From: Opitutaceae bacterium
GTDB lineage: Bacteria > Verrucomicrobiota > Verrucomicrobiia > Opitutales > Opitutaceae
Length of the DNA: 64,000 nt
Assembly: GCA_027482185.1 (NCBI GenBank)
Contig: JAIXWF010000022.1
Coordinates: 434,001-498,000, forward strand
Direction: 5' to 3'
Below the pieces are notes generated by a model. The model searched no databases, was not told where the DNA came from, and saw nothing but the letters and a program-made list of their open reading frames with translations. The position numbers and the translations under genes are program-made. Shown here one piece after another: positions 7,687 through 16,560 of the stretch (its first letter is position 1; every line of letters begins with the position of its first letter).

Positions 7687-10404
7687 TCAGAATTCGCGGC
7701 GGGCGCGCACGAAGGCGGAGATGCCGAGGGCGCCGGCGCCGTAGACACGGTCGTCGAAGCCGAGGGCGCGATGGCCCATGGCGGGCGGGCGGGCGTCGAA
7801 GACATTGGTCACGCCGAGCGTGAGCGAGGTCTTCTTGAAGCCGCGGTAGCTGACCGAGGGATTGACGAGGGCGAAGACGTTTTCGCCCCAGCCGCCGACC
7901 GTGAGCCAATTGTCGTTGAAGTATTTCCCGATGACGTCGGCCGTGACGCGGGCGCTCCAGTTCTTGCGGCTCCAGGAGAGGCTGTAGTTGTAGCGCCACT
8001 CGACGTCGAACGCGAGGCCGGTGTTGTTGAAGAAGCCGGCGCCGGTGCCGGCGTCGGAGCCCTTCTTGATGACCTGGCTGGCGGTCGCGTCGAACGAGAA
8101 GCTGCCGAGGCGGGTGTTGCGGAGGCCGTAGCGGAAGCCGTAGTCGATGCCGCGGTAGAGCTGGAGGCCGAGGTTGTTGGAGATGGCGGCGACGCGGGTG
8201 ATGCGGCCGGGGGTGCCGTCGGCGGCGGGGGCTTCGCGCGTGATGGCGTTGGGGAACAGGCGGCGGCCTTCGGCGGAGAGCAGGTAGGTCGCGCCGAGGG
8301 AGTTGATCACGTTGGTGATCTGCACATCGAAGAAATCGATGCTGAAGCTGAGGCCCTTGACGGCGGGCACTTCGAAGACGGCGCCGGAGTACTGCACCTT
8401 GCCCTCTTCGGGTTTGAGGGCGGGATTGCCGCCGACGGTGGAGGGCAGTTGGCGCGCGGCGTCCAGCGGCCGCAGCGGATCGAGGTAGGCGGTGGTGGTG
8501 ACGGCGTTGGACTGCGGGGCGTAGAGCTGGCCGAGATCGGGGGCCTTGAACGATTCGGAGTAGGAGCCGCGGAGGACGATGTTGAGGAGGGTCGTCGAGG
8601 GGAGGCGGAGTTTGACGGCGGCCTTGGGCTTGGTGGTGTTGCCGAAGTCGCTGTAGCGCTCGTGGCGGCCGGCGAATTGGAAATCGAGCCACTTCTGGAC
8701 GGGCACGGTGAGCTCGAGATAAGCGGAGTGGATGTCGCGGTCGCCCTTGAACGGGGTGGTGGCGGTGAAGCCGATGAAGTTGCTGGGCTCGGGATTGGAG
8801 CGGAGGTTGTCGTGGCGGTACTCGTAGCCGGCGGCGAGGCCGAGTTCGCCGGCGCCGCGCCACGGGAGTTGGTAGAAGGTGCCGTTGACGGAGGCGTCGT
8901 AGCTGAGGCTGTCGACCTTGCCGTCGAGACCGCGGGAGCGCGTGTAGAGACTGCGTTCGAGGTTGGGATTGTCGGAGGGGCCGAAGGGATTCCAGGCGGT
9001 GGCGCGGGTGGTGCCGTTGAGCGCGGCCTGCAGATCGGCAGCGGCGATCAGGTCGGTGTCGCGCACGGTTTCGTTTTGGCCGTAGCTGACGGCGCTTTCC
9101 CAATTCCACACGCGGAAGAGCGTGCCGCGGAGGCCGGCGACGCTGGAAGACGTCGTGCTGACGACCTCGCGCTTGGGGAGATAGCGGCCGCGGAAGGTGA
9201 AGGGGAACGTGGTCGCGGTATTCGTGAACGAGAGGCCGGTGGGGTTGTAGGGGTTGGTGGCAGACAGCGTGATGCCGGCGAGGGAGTTGGTGTAGCCGTA
9301 GGGCTGGAGCTCGTAGTGGGTGAGGCTGCGGCTGTAGATGAAGTTGGCGAAGGCGGACGCGTACGGCGTGAGACGGCGGGTCAGGCTGGCGTAGGCGCCG
9401 CCGCTCTCGCTCGAGGGGTAGAGCTGGGTGACGTTGGCGAAGTCCTGCCGGTTTTCATTGGTGAAGACGGCGGTCGAGGTGCCGACGTAGCGGAAGCTGG
9501 CCTTGGTCGGATTGGCGACGCCGTCGGGGCCCTGCACGATGTAGAAACCGCCGGCGGTGCCGAGGCCGGAGGCGACGGCCTGGGCGGTGCTGAGGTTGAG
9601 GTAGGTCGGGTGGTAGATGGTGCTGTTCTGGTTGATCCCCTTCGGGCCGAGGTAGCGGTAGTCGGTGGTGGTGACGCCGTAGTCTTTGATGAAACTCGAA
9701 TTCCGGTCCTGCAGGGTGATGCCGCCGGTGATTTCCCAGCCGTCCTTGGAGAGGCCGGTGAAGATGCTGACGGTGCGGCGGAGGGTGTCGTGCTTGAGGG
9801 TGTTGGAAAACGTGATGTCGATCGAGGAGCCCTCGTAGTTCTTCTTCAGAATCAGGTTGAAGACGCCCGTGATCGCGTCGGAGCCGTAGATGGCGGAGGC
9901 GCCGTCCTTGAGGTATTCGATGCGCTGGATGGCGGAGGACGGGATGCTGTTGAAGTTGAAGACCGTCTGGGCGGTGCCGCTGGCGCTGTTGGTGAGCGCG
10001 TAGGGGACGGCGCGGCGGCCGTTGACGAGAGTGAGGACGCGGTTGGAGCCGAGGCCGCGGGGATTGATGGTGGCGGCGCCGGTGACAAAGCTGCCGGTGG
10101 TGAATTCGGAGACGCCGGTGGAGTTGTTGTAGGGCAGGCTCTGCATGAACTCGCCGAGGGTGGCGTAGCCCTTTTCCTCGATGGAAGCGGCGGTGAAGAC
10201 GATGACGGGCGAGGGCGTCTCGGCATCGAGGCGGCGGACGCGCGAGCCGGTGACCTCGAAGCGTTCGAGGGTCTGGACGGCGGGGGCATCGGTCGCGGCG
10301 GGGACGGCCGGAGCGGCGGCGGCCCAGGCGCCCAGCGGGGCGGCGAAGGCGAGGGAAACAAGCAGGCGCGCGGCGGCGCCTCCGGCGGAGTGGCGTTCGT
10401 TCAT
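7687..10404 (-). CDS. TonB-dependent outer-membrane receptor 1
   Basis: A 905-residue outer-membrane beta-barrel transporter energised by TonB. ATG 10404 gives a signal peptide (MNERHSAGGAAARLLVSLA..., cleavage near residues 28-32). It is followed by the TonB-box-like LERFEVTGSRVRRL and the plug domain (GYATLGEFMQSLPYNN, INPRGLGSNRVLTLVNGRR, YLKDGASAIYGSDAITGV). The barrel ends in RARREF with the terminal Phe needed for outer-membrane assembly. It is a close paralogue of the receptor at 13623. There is no SusD partner nearby. The substrate is unknown; the neighbouring S9 peptidase would fit peptide-derived nutrients. The leader lacks a Shine-Dalgarno sequence. Confidence 0.93.
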   Translation of the reverse strand: MNERHSAGGAAARLLVSLAFAAPLGAWAAAAPAVPAATDAPAVQTLERFEVTGSRVRRLDAETPSPVIVFTAASIEEKGYATLGEFMQSLPYNNSTGVSEFTTGSFVTGAATINPRGLGSNRVLTLVNGRRAVPYALTNSASGTAQTVFNFNSIPSSAIQRIEYLKDGASAIYGSDAITGVFNLILKKNYEGSSIDITFSNTLKHDTLRRTVSIFTGLSKDGWEITGGITLQDRNSSFIKDYGVTTTDYRYLGPKGINQNSTIYHPTYLNLSTAQAVASGLGTAGGFYIVQGPDGVANPTKASFRYVGTSTAVFTNENRQDFANVTQLYPSSESGGAYASLTRRLTPYASAFANFIYSRSLTHYELQPYGYTNSLAGITLSATNPYNPTGLSFTNTATTFPFTFRGRYLPKREVVSTTSSSVAGLRGTLFRVWNWESAVSYGQNETVRDTDLIAAADLQAALNGTTRATAWNPFGPSDNPNLERSLYTRSRGLDGKVDSLSYDASVNGTFYQLPWRGAGELGLAAGYEYRHDNLRSNPEPSNFIGFTATTPFKGDRDIHSAYLELTVPVQKWLDFQFAGRHERYSDFGNTTKPKAAVKLRLPSTTLLNIVLRGSYSESFKAPDLGQLYAPQSNAVTTTAYLDPLRPLDAARQLPSTVGGNPALKPEEGKVQYSGAVFEVPAVKGLSFSIDFFDVQITNVINSLGATYLLSAEGRRLFPNAITREAPAADGTPGRITRVAAISNNLGLQLYRGIDYGFRYGLRNTRLGSFSFDATASQVIKKGSDAGTGAGFFNNTGLAFDVEWRYNYSLSWSRKNWSARVTADVIGKYFNDNWLTVGGWGENVFALVNPSVSYRGFKKTSLTLGVTNVFDARPPAMGHRALGFDDRVYGAGALGISAFVRARREF

Positions 10405-10446
10405 AGGTGGTGTCGGTGGGCCGGCCGTGGTCGGCGGTGACGGCTC

Positions 10447-10456
10447 CCGTGTCATA
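10447..10456 (-). promoter_or_regulatory. TATGACACGG element upstream of receptor 1
   Basis: On the coding strand TATGACACGG lies 43 bases before the start codon. The identical 10-mer precedes receptor 3 (20469-20478), and the 8-base core occurs inverted before receptor 2 (16411-16418). TATGAC resembles a -10 box with TTGCGC 18 bases upstream. Confidence 0.4.
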
Positions 10457-10566
10457 CGGTCCGGCGGAAGGCCTGCGCAACGCCAAAGCGACCAACGGCG
10501 CCCCGCAAACCGGTCTTGTAGTGGAAAAGGTAGGACGCCGCGCGGGCGCGCGGCGCGGGGAGCGGT

Positions 10567-11082
10567 TCAGCCCGCGGCGGAAAGATCGAGCAGGCCGGAG
10601 GCGCGGACGGCGACGGGGCCGGGGCGGAGTTCGCCGTCGGAGAGAATCTTGGCGCGGAGGCCGCCGCGGCCGCGCAGCCAGGCTTCGGCGCCGGGGACGG
10701 CGGCGGCGTTCATCCAGTGGCAGGGTTTGGCTTCGCCGATGCCCTCGAACTCGATTTCGCCGAGGACAAACCGTTGGCCGGCGAGGGTCGGGAGCGGGAG
10801 GCCCTCGGTGACGACGTTGCGGCGGAAGACGGCGGGAGAAATCGTGTCGGCGCGGAAGTGGGCGCGGAGGGCGACGAGCGTTTCCCAGGCGAAGAAGGTG
10901 ATCTGGCCGTTGTAGTCGGGGCGGTAACCGAAGAAGCGATCGCCCTCGATGCCTTGGCCGGCGCGGCAACGGACGACGGGGACGTCGAGGGTCGGGTGTT
11001 CACCGGCGGGCTGGCCGTGCCGGCCGAAATAATTGTGGCCGGGGGAAACGAAGAGATGGCGGACGGTGACGGTGGCCTGCAC
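10567..11082 (-). CDS. MOSC domain protein
   Basis: A 171-residue single-domain MOSC protein, related to the C-terminal domain of molybdenum cofactor sulfurase. Family features are VRHLFVSPGHNYFG at the N-terminus, GIEGDRFFG, RRNVVTEGLPL, the conserved cysteine segment PCHWMN, and RGGLRAKILSDGELRPG. MOSC proteins bind molybdenum cofactor or transfer sulfur; the exact reaction here is unknown. The start is GTG 11082: no ATG or nearer start is available, and the family N-terminus begins only a few residues in. This GTG is the end of a 61-bp palindrome. XdhC and MocA-like genes lie 13 kb away. Confidence 0.88.
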   Translation of the reverse strand: MQATVTVRHLFVSPGHNYFGRHGQPAGEHPTLDVPVVRCRAGQGIEGDRFFGYRPDYNGQITFFAWETLVALRAHFRADTISPAVFRRNVVTEGLPLPTLAGQRFVLGEIEFEGIGEAKPCHWMNAAAVPGAEAWLRGRGGLRAKILSDGELRPGPVAVRASGLLDLSAAG

Positions 11083-11140
11083 GGGAACGGGATGGCAAAA
11101 CCTCGCGCTCTGCGCGAGGTTTTGCCATCCCGTTCCCGTG
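11080..11140. repeat. 61-bp perfect palindrome (29-bp arms) at the MOSC start
   Basis: The left arm 11080-11108 and right arm 11112-11140 are perfect complements around TCT. The outer end contains the MOSC GTG start codon, so the mRNA leader would fold into a very stable hairpin ending at the initiation codon. It looks like a REP-type or small mobile repeat, but I cannot search for other copies. Confidence 0.85.
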
Positions 11141-11150
11141 GGTGTTCCCG

Positions 11151-11248
11151 AATTTGGAATTTGGAGTTTGGAGTTCGGGGTTCGGAGTTTTGAGTTTTGG
11201 GTTTTGAGTTTTGGGTTTGGGGTCTTGAGTTCTGGGTTTGGGGTTGGG
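11151..11248 (+). repeat. 14-unit heptad array (AGTTTTG/GGTTTGG type)
   Basis: Fourteen consecutive 7-bp units run from AATTTGG through AGTTTGG, AGTTCGG, AGTTTTG and GGTTTTG to GGTTTGG. It begins 10 bases after the palindrome. The sequence is purely low-complexity G/T-rich and has no coding meaning in this gap. Confidence 0.85.
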
Positions 11249-11256
11249 GAAATGAA

Positions 11257-11289
11257 AAGGCCGGCGGAGCGGGGGGCTCGGCCGGCCTT
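11257..11289 (-). terminator. Intrinsic terminator of the S9 peptidase gene
   Basis: The 9-bp stem AAGGCCGGC/GCCGGCCTT is followed on the minus strand by TTTTCATTTCC. It lies about 65 bases after the peptidase stop codon. Confidence 0.75.
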
Positions 11290-11300
11290 CGTTGGTGAGA

Positions 11301-11339
11301 GGATCGGTCTCTCAACCTTCGACTTTCACCTTTCAACTT
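11301..11339 (-). repeat. GTTGAAA-type heptad array 3' of the S9 peptidase
   Basis: On the minus strand it reads GAAGTTGAAAGGTGAAAGTC then GAAGGTTGAGAGACCGATCC. It lies between the peptidase stop codon and its terminator. Confidence 0.75.
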
Positions 11340-11354
11340 CCTGCGCCATGCGGC

Positions 11355-13355
11355 TCAGGATTTCGGTTGCACGACTTTGGCTTCGCCGACGTCGACGCGG
11401 CCGGGTTTGCCGACGACGGTTTCGAGGAAGGTGTCGATCTCGCGGTAGAACGCGATGCGCTGTTCCTCTTTGCGGAAGCCGTGGCCTTCGTCGGCCTCGA
11501 TGATCATCTTGTAGGGTTTGTTGTGCTTCTTGAGGGCGGCTTCCATGTCGTAGCCGTGCTCGATGACGACGCGGGGGTCGTTCTTGCCGTAGGCCATGAG
11601 GACGGGGACGCGGATGCGGTCGGCGAAGTTCACGGGCGAGGTTTTGTAGATGCGTTCCTTGTCCTCGCGTTTCGAGAGATCGCCCATGCGGGAGTGGACC
11701 CACCACATGCGCTCGGAGGCGACGGCCTTGGGCATGCGGAGTTCGATGTCGGTGACGCCGACGTAATTGATGCCGGCGCAGTAGAGTTCGGGGGTGAAAG
11801 CGAGGCCGGCCATGACGGCGTAGCCGCCGTAGGAGGCGCCGCTGATGACGACGCGGGCGGGATCGGCGATGCCTTGGGCGATGGCCCACTTCACGCCGTC
11901 GGTGAGGTCGTCCTGCATTTCGAGGCCCCATTTCTTGTAGCCGGCCATCTCGAATTGGCGGCCGTAGCCGCCGGAGCCGCGGTAGTCGACCTGGAGAACG
12001 GCGTAGCCGCGGTTGGCGTAGAACTGGACCTCGGCGTTGAAGGTCCAGTCGTCGCGGGGACCGTAGGGACCGCCGTGCGGGTGGAGAATGAGCGGGAGAT
12101 TTTTCGCGGGGCGGCCCTTGGGCAGCGTGAGGTAGGCGTGGAGCTTCAGGCCGTCGCGGGCGTTGAAGACGACGCGTTGCATCGGCGCCATTTGCTCGGG
12201 ATCGATCTTGGGGGAGATGACGGCGATCTCGGTGAGCTTCTTGCGGGACTTGTCGAAGAGGTAGTAGACGCCGGGATCGCGGTCGTTGTACGAGAGGAAG
12301 ATGAGCTTGTTGCCGTCCTCGGAGATTTGGCGGATGGAGTGGACGGTGTCGGGGAGCGAGGTCTCGACGGTCTTGTGGATGGCTTCGATTTCGGCATCGA
12401 GCCACTTGAAGCGGAGGCGGTCGGCGTAGTAGCCGACGCCGACGATCTTTTTCTTCGAGGGATCGAAGACGATTTGGAAACTGCGGGGGAAGGATTCGAA
12501 GTTGGGAATGACGATGTCGTAGGTGTCGTCGGCGACGACGAGTTCCCCGAGCTGGCGGGTCGCGGCGTCCCATTTGTAGAGGGCGCGGTTGGTGCGGCCG
12601 ATGTCGGACCAGACGAAGACGGTGCGGCTGTCGCCGTCGAAGACGACGGGTTCCCAGCCCTCGCCGTCGACATCGCGGGAGGCGACCTCGGTCCAGTCCT
12701 TGGCGCCGGCGTCGCGGTAGAGGACGCGGCGGTTGCGGCCGTTGGTGATGATGGCGAAGCGGACCTCGTCGTTGCGGTCGAAGACGTAGCGTTCGACGTC
12801 GCCGGGGGCGCGGACGACGACGTTCATGCGTCCGGTGCGGAGGTCGAGGCGGGCGACGTCGGACCAGTCGATGCGTTCGATGTTGGCGAGGACGTTGATG
12901 CCGCGGGGATCTTTTTTGCTGGTGCCGATGACCTCGCGGAAGCGGGCGTTGATTTCGGAGGTGGTGGCGACCTTGGAGTAGCCGGAGGCGAGGATGACGG
13001 GGTCGGAGCCGTCGCGGTTGACGGCGTAGAGGGCGAAGGACTCTTTGCCGTCGTCATCGACGCGGAAGAGGATGCGGTCGTCGTTGGCCCAGGAGGGGCG
13101 GGTGGCCTGCTTGTCCTTGAAATTCGTGATGAGGTTTTTCGTGCCCTTCTCGAGATCGATGACGGCGAGGTTCATGCGCCGCTCGAAGGGGACGAGGCAG
13201 AGGATGTATTTGCCGTTGGGGGAGAAGGAGAGAGACGTGATGGCCGGGGCCTGGAAAAACGTCTCGACGGGCAACACAGGCACGGGTTGGGCGAAGAGGC
13301 CGGAGGCGGCGGCGAAGAGGCCGGCGCAGGCGGCGAGGAGGGGGAAGGAGCGCAT
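11355..13355 (-). CDS. Exported S9 family (prolyl oligopeptidase-type) peptidase
   Basis: A 666-residue serine peptidase. ATG 13355 gives a signal peptide (MRSFPLLAACAGLFAAASG); the open frame above it is repeat-derived sequence. The N-terminal half is a beta-propeller-like domain (SFSPNGKYILCLV, DRILFRVDDDG). The C-terminal alpha/beta hydrolase carries the triad Ser508 in GASYGGYAV, Asp593 in GKNDPRVV and His625 in DEGHGF. The oxyanion/HGGP motif LHPHGGPYGP is also present. It is likely periplasmic and cleaves peptides or acyl-peptides. Its position between TonB receptors in the same orientation suggests it processes imported or outer-membrane-captured peptides. A C-rich run, not a Shine-Dalgarno sequence, precedes the start. 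Confidence 0.94.
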   Translation of the reverse strand: MRSFPLLAACAGLFAAASGLFAQPVPVLPVETFFQAPAITSLSFSPNGKYILCLVPFERRMNLAVIDLEKGTKNLITNFKDKQATRPSWANDDRILFRVDDDGKESFALYAVNRDGSDPVILASGYSKVATTSEINARFREVIGTSKKDPRGINVLANIERIDWSDVARLDLRTGRMNVVVRAPGDVERYVFDRNDEVRFAIITNGRNRRVLYRDAGAKDWTEVASRDVDGEGWEPVVFDGDSRTVFVWSDIGRTNRALYKWDAATRQLGELVVADDTYDIVIPNFESFPRSFQIVFDPSKKKIVGVGYYADRLRFKWLDAEIEAIHKTVETSLPDTVHSIRQISEDGNKLIFLSYNDRDPGVYYLFDKSRKKLTEIAVISPKIDPEQMAPMQRVVFNARDGLKLHAYLTLPKGRPAKNLPLILHPHGGPYGPRDDWTFNAEVQFYANRGYAVLQVDYRGSGGYGRQFEMAGYKKWGLEMQDDLTDGVKWAIAQGIADPARVVISGASYGGYAVMAGLAFTPELYCAGINYVGVTDIELRMPKAVASERMWWVHSRMGDLSKREDKERIYKTSPVNFADRIRVPVLMAYGKNDPRVVIEHGYDMEAALKKHNKPYKMIIEADEGHGFRKEEQRIAFYREIDTFLETVVGKPGRVDVGEAKVVQPKS

Positions 13356-13374
13356 GGGAAAAGGCGAAAGGCGG

Positions 13375-13500
13375 GAGGCGAAGATCGGAAGATGGGAAGA
13401 TGGGAAGATCGGAAAACAGCGGGCGGCAGGCGAAAATCGGAGAATCGGAAAACGCGGAAACGGGAAACCGGTTTGGGAAATTGGCAAACGGGGGAGCGGA
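13375..13500 (+). repeat. Octad G/A-rich arrays upstream of the S9 peptidase
   Basis: Units GATCGGAA, GATGGGAA, GATGGGAA, GATCGGAA from about 13384, then CGGAGAAT/CGGAAAAC-type units to about 13475. The period is 8, unlike the 7-bp arrays elsewhere. It lies in the leader region of the leftward peptidase gene. Confidence 0.6.
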
Positions 13501-13560
13501 AGGCGGAAGCCGGCGGGGCCGGATTCGGCGTTCGGCTCGGGGGCCGGGGCGAAATAAAAA

Positions 13561-13588
13561 GCGTGCTCCCCGGGGTGAGGGAGCACGC
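13561..13588 (-). terminator. Intrinsic terminator of receptor 2
   Basis: A perfect 10-bp stem (GCGTGCTCCC/GGGAGCACGC) with an 8-nt loop, followed on the minus strand by TTTTTATTTC. It lies 34 bases after the stop codon. Confidence 0.9.
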
Positions 13589-13622
13589 TTTGTGGTCCTA
13601 ACCGATCACGGAGGGTGACCGT

Positions 13623-16343
13623 TTAGAATTCGCGACGGACGCGCACGTAGACGAAGCGGCCGAGGGCGCCGGCGCCGTAGGTGTTCGGGTCGAAGCCGCC
13701 GGTGTCGCGGCCGTTGAAGGGCGGCTGGTTGTCGAAGACGTTGTTCACGCCGAGCTGGATGGTGCTGTTCCAGAAGCCGCGGTAGCTGATCTGGGGCGAA
13801 ACCAGGGTGTAGGGGTTCTCGCCCCAGCCCGGCGCGACGAAGCCGTCGTTGAAGTATTTGCCGATGTAGTCGGCGTTGACGGAGGCGCCCCAGTCCTTGT
13901 GACGCCAGCTGACGGAGGCATTGCCGCGCCACTTCGGGTTAACGAAGAGGCCGGTGTTGTTGAAGTAGCCGCCGCCGAGGCCGCTGTCGGAGCCGACTTC
14001 AAGGATGCGGGTCGTGTTGACCTCGAAGTTGAAGTTGCCGTAGCGGGTGTTGCGGAGGGTGTACTTGATGCCGAAGTCCATGCCCTCGTACTTCACGAAG
14101 GCGCGCGGATTGTTCTGCGGGACGGTCTCGATGCGGAGGATCGGGCCGGGGTTGCCGAGCGCGGAATCGCGGACGATGGCGTTCGGGAACTGGGCGATGC
14201 CGTTGGCCGTGAGGAGGAAGTTCACGCTCGGGGTAACGATGACCTGGTCGATCTGGAACTTGAAGTAGTCGATGTTGAAGGAGAGTTCCTTGATCTTCGG
14301 GATTTCGACGACGATGCCGGCGTACTTCACCTTGGCGGTTTCCGGGAGGAGGTTCGGATTGCCGCCGGTGACGATGCGCTGCTGCTGCGGGGGATCCTGC
14401 GGGCGGAGCGGATCCTGGAGGACGCCCTGGGAGAACGCGACCGTCTGGGAGGCGTAGAGGCGGCCGAGGTCCGGGGCCTTGAAGGATTCGGAGTAGGAAC
14501 CGCGGAGGATGACGTTGGCGATTTCGGTGTTCGGCAGGCGGTATTTGCCGCCGATCTTGGGCTTGGTGGTGTTGCCGAAGTCGGAGTATTCCTCGAAGCG
14601 GGCGGCGCCTTGGAGCTCGAGGGCGCGGGTGACCGGGACGGTGACTTCGACGTAGGCCGAGGTCACGTTGCGGAGGCCCTGGAGGGGCAGACCGCCGCCG
14701 GAACCGAGGTAGGCCGCGGTGTCGGGGTTGGTCTGGAGCTTGTCGCGGCGCCATTCGAGGCCGCCGGCGATGCCGACGGTGCCGCCGGGGAGATCCCAGA
14801 GGGTGCCGTCGATGGCGGCGTCATAGCCGACCGCCTCGATCTTGTTCGAAGCGGAGGAGATCGTGAACAGGTTCGCGAGGGCGGCCGGGTTGGAGGGGCC
14901 GAACGGGTTGATGGCGTTGGCGAGGGTGGTGCCGTTGAGGCCGGCCTGGTAGGTGGAGGCGCGGACGGCGTTGCGGGAGACCGACGTCACGAGACCGCTG
15001 CCGTAGGCGGCGCCGACTTCCCAGTTCCACTTGTTGAGGATGGTGCCGCGGAGGCCGCCGAGGAATTGGGCGGTGGTCGACTCGGTGTCGAACTTGCGGA
15101 CGGGGCCGAAGTTCGTGCGGGCGGTGAGGGTCGTGAGCGGAATGCCGAACGGATTGTACGGATTCGTCGCGGGGAGCACGAGGCCCTCGGTCGGGAAGTT
15201 GATGACCGCGGGGGTGAAGGCGTAGTAGGTGCGGTTGTTCGCGTAGGTGATTTCGGCGAAGCCGGTCAGCACGTCGGAGAACTCGTGTTCGAAGGACGTG
15301 TAGGCGGAGCCGTAGTCATACGCCGGATACCGCTGGTAGGAGGTGGCGAAGTTGTAGCGGTTTTCGTTGCCGATGAGGACGGCGTTGGGGTTGGCCGGAT
15401 TCTGCGGCGCGGCGGTGAAGCCGGCGAGGGTCGGGGTGCCCTGGAGGGCGCCGCCGCGCGGGACGAAAGTCCAGCTGGTGGCGGCGGTGGCCGTGGCCGG
15501 GAAAGCGAGGCCGAGGGCGGTGGCCTGGGCGCGGGTGAGCGTCAGGTTGGCCGGGAAGTTCAGCGTGCTGTTCTGGTTGAGGCCCTTGATCCCGGCGGAC
15601 GAGTAGTCGGTCGTGGTGACGTCGTAATCGCGCAGGAAGTTCGAATTCTGGGTCTTGTAGTCGAGGGCGACGACGGCCTTGGTCTTGCCGACGCCGGTGC
15701 CGACGATGGCATTGAGATTCAGGTAGCCGGTGTCGTGGCCGATGGTGTTGCCGTACATCGTGGTGGCGATGACGCCGCTGAAGTTGCGCTTCAGTTTGAT
15801 GTTCAGCACGCCGGTGATGGCGTCGGAGCCGTAGATGGCGGAGGCGCCGTCCTTGAGGTACTCGATGCTGTCCACCGCGGCGGCCGGGATGGAGTTGAAG
15901 TCGAACACCGATTGGTTGTTCGAGTTCGTGAGCCCGTAGGTGATGGCGCGGCGGCCGTTGATCAGGGTGAGGAAGCGGTTGGAGCCGAGGCCGCGGGGAT
16001 TGGCGGTGGCGGCGCCGCGGGTGAAGCTGGCGGTCTGGTAGATCGAGTTGGCGGTGCCGGAATTGAACGGCAGGCTCTGGATGAAGTCGCCGATGTTGGC
16101 GTAGCCCTTGGCCTCGATGTTTTCGACGGTGAAGGTCTGGACCGGTTGGGGCGTCTCGACATCGAGGCGCTTCACGCGGGAACCGGTGACCTCGAATTTC
16201 TCGAGTTTCTGGACTTCTTCCTTCTTCGGTTCGGTCTTGGCGGCCGGGGCGGGAGTCTGGGCAACCAGGGCGCCGGCGCCCAAGATCGCGACCAGACCGA
16301 GACGAGCGGCTGCCTCGGCAGCCGTCAGCGACGGTTTGTTCAT
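13623..16343 (-). CDS. TonB-dependent outer-membrane receptor 2
   Basis: A 906-residue TonB-dependent receptor and near paralogue of receptor 1. The signal peptide starts MNKPSLTAAEAAARLGLVAI; a Lys/Glu stretch and the TonB-box-like KLEKFEVTGSRVKRL follow. The plug has GYANIGDFIQSLPFNSG, NPRGLGSNRFLTLINGRR and YLKDGASAIYGSDAITGV. The shared barrel signature LRGSYSESFKAPDLG is present, and the protein ends in RVRREF. It should form a 22-strand barrel and import a substrate too large for porins. The substrate is unknown. The leader is CA-rich without a Shine-Dalgarno sequence, and a T-rich terminator follows the gene, so it is probably monocistronic. Confidence 0.94.
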   Translation of the reverse strand: MNKPSLTAAEAAARLGLVAILGAGALVAQTPAPAAKTEPKKEEVQKLEKFEVTGSRVKRLDVETPQPVQTFTVENIEAKGYANIGDFIQSLPFNSGTANSIYQTASFTRGAATANPRGLGSNRFLTLINGRRAITYGLTNSNNQSVFDFNSIPAAAVDSIEYLKDGASAIYGSDAITGVLNIKLKRNFSGVIATTMYGNTIGHDTGYLNLNAIVGTGVGKTKAVVALDYKTQNSNFLRDYDVTTTDYSSAGIKGLNQNSTLNFPANLTLTRAQATALGLAFPATATAATSWTFVPRGGALQGTPTLAGFTAAPQNPANPNAVLIGNENRYNFATSYQRYPAYDYGSAYTSFEHEFSDVLTGFAEITYANNRTYYAFTPAVINFPTEGLVLPATNPYNPFGIPLTTLTARTNFGPVRKFDTESTTAQFLGGLRGTILNKWNWEVGAAYGSGLVTSVSRNAVRASTYQAGLNGTTLANAINPFGPSNPAALANLFTISSASNKIEAVGYDAAIDGTLWDLPGGTVGIAGGLEWRRDKLQTNPDTAAYLGSGGGLPLQGLRNVTSAYVEVTVPVTRALELQGAARFEEYSDFGNTTKPKIGGKYRLPNTEIANVILRGSYSESFKAPDLGRLYASQTVAFSQGVLQDPLRPQDPPQQQRIVTGGNPNLLPETAKVKYAGIVVEIPKIKELSFNIDYFKFQIDQVIVTPSVNFLLTANGIAQFPNAIVRDSALGNPGPILRIETVPQNNPRAFVKYEGMDFGIKYTLRNTRYGNFNFEVNTTRILEVGSDSGLGGGYFNNTGLFVNPKWRGNASVSWRHKDWGASVNADYIGKYFNDGFVAPGWGENPYTLVSPQISYRGFWNSTIQLGVNNVFDNQPPFNGRDTGGFDPNTYGAGALGRFVYVRVRREF

Positions 16344-16384
16344 GGTTGGTGTGTTGTGTTGGTGTGTCCAACCGCCGGCAAAGG
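16344..16384 (-). promoter_or_regulatory. CA-rich leader without Shine-Dalgarno, receptor 2
   Basis: The coding strand just before ATG reads GACACACCAACACAACACAC then CAACC. Closely similar A/C-only leaders precede receptors 3 and 4. Translation would have to rely on S1 or an unstructured leader rather than anti-SD pairing. Confidence 0.6.
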
Positions 16385-16410
16385 GGCCGGCGGGCGTTGT
16401 GTCGACAGGT

Positions 16411-16418
16411 TATGACAC
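16411..16418. promoter_or_regulatory. TATGACAC element upstream of receptor 2
   Basis: The same octamer as before receptors 1 and 3, but in opposite orientation relative to the gene, 68 bases before the start codon. A protein-binding site tolerating either orientation is possible. Confidence 0.35.
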
Positions 16419-16560
16419 TAGGCGAGTTAACCGGTTTGCAATGTCGAATTCACAAGATTGCCACATGTAACAGGGCGGCGATTCCGGGCCGGGGGCGGGC
16501 GTTGGAACCATGGAATTCGCGATCGGGCGGGGATGAGTCCGGAAGCCGCGATGGTTTTGG

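Noticed and set aside
7573-10440. A 955-codon open frame opposite receptor gene 1, and similar long frames opposite the S9 peptidase and receptors 2, 3 and 4
   Set aside because: The encoded sequences are Val/Ala/Gly/Glu-rich without any family motif, and each lies exactly antisense to a well-supported gene. High GC content at codon third positions explains the lack of stops.
11151-11248. Possible CRISPR array
   Set aside because: The period is 7 bases and there are no spacers between constant repeats of 25-35 bases, so it is a simple tandem repeat.
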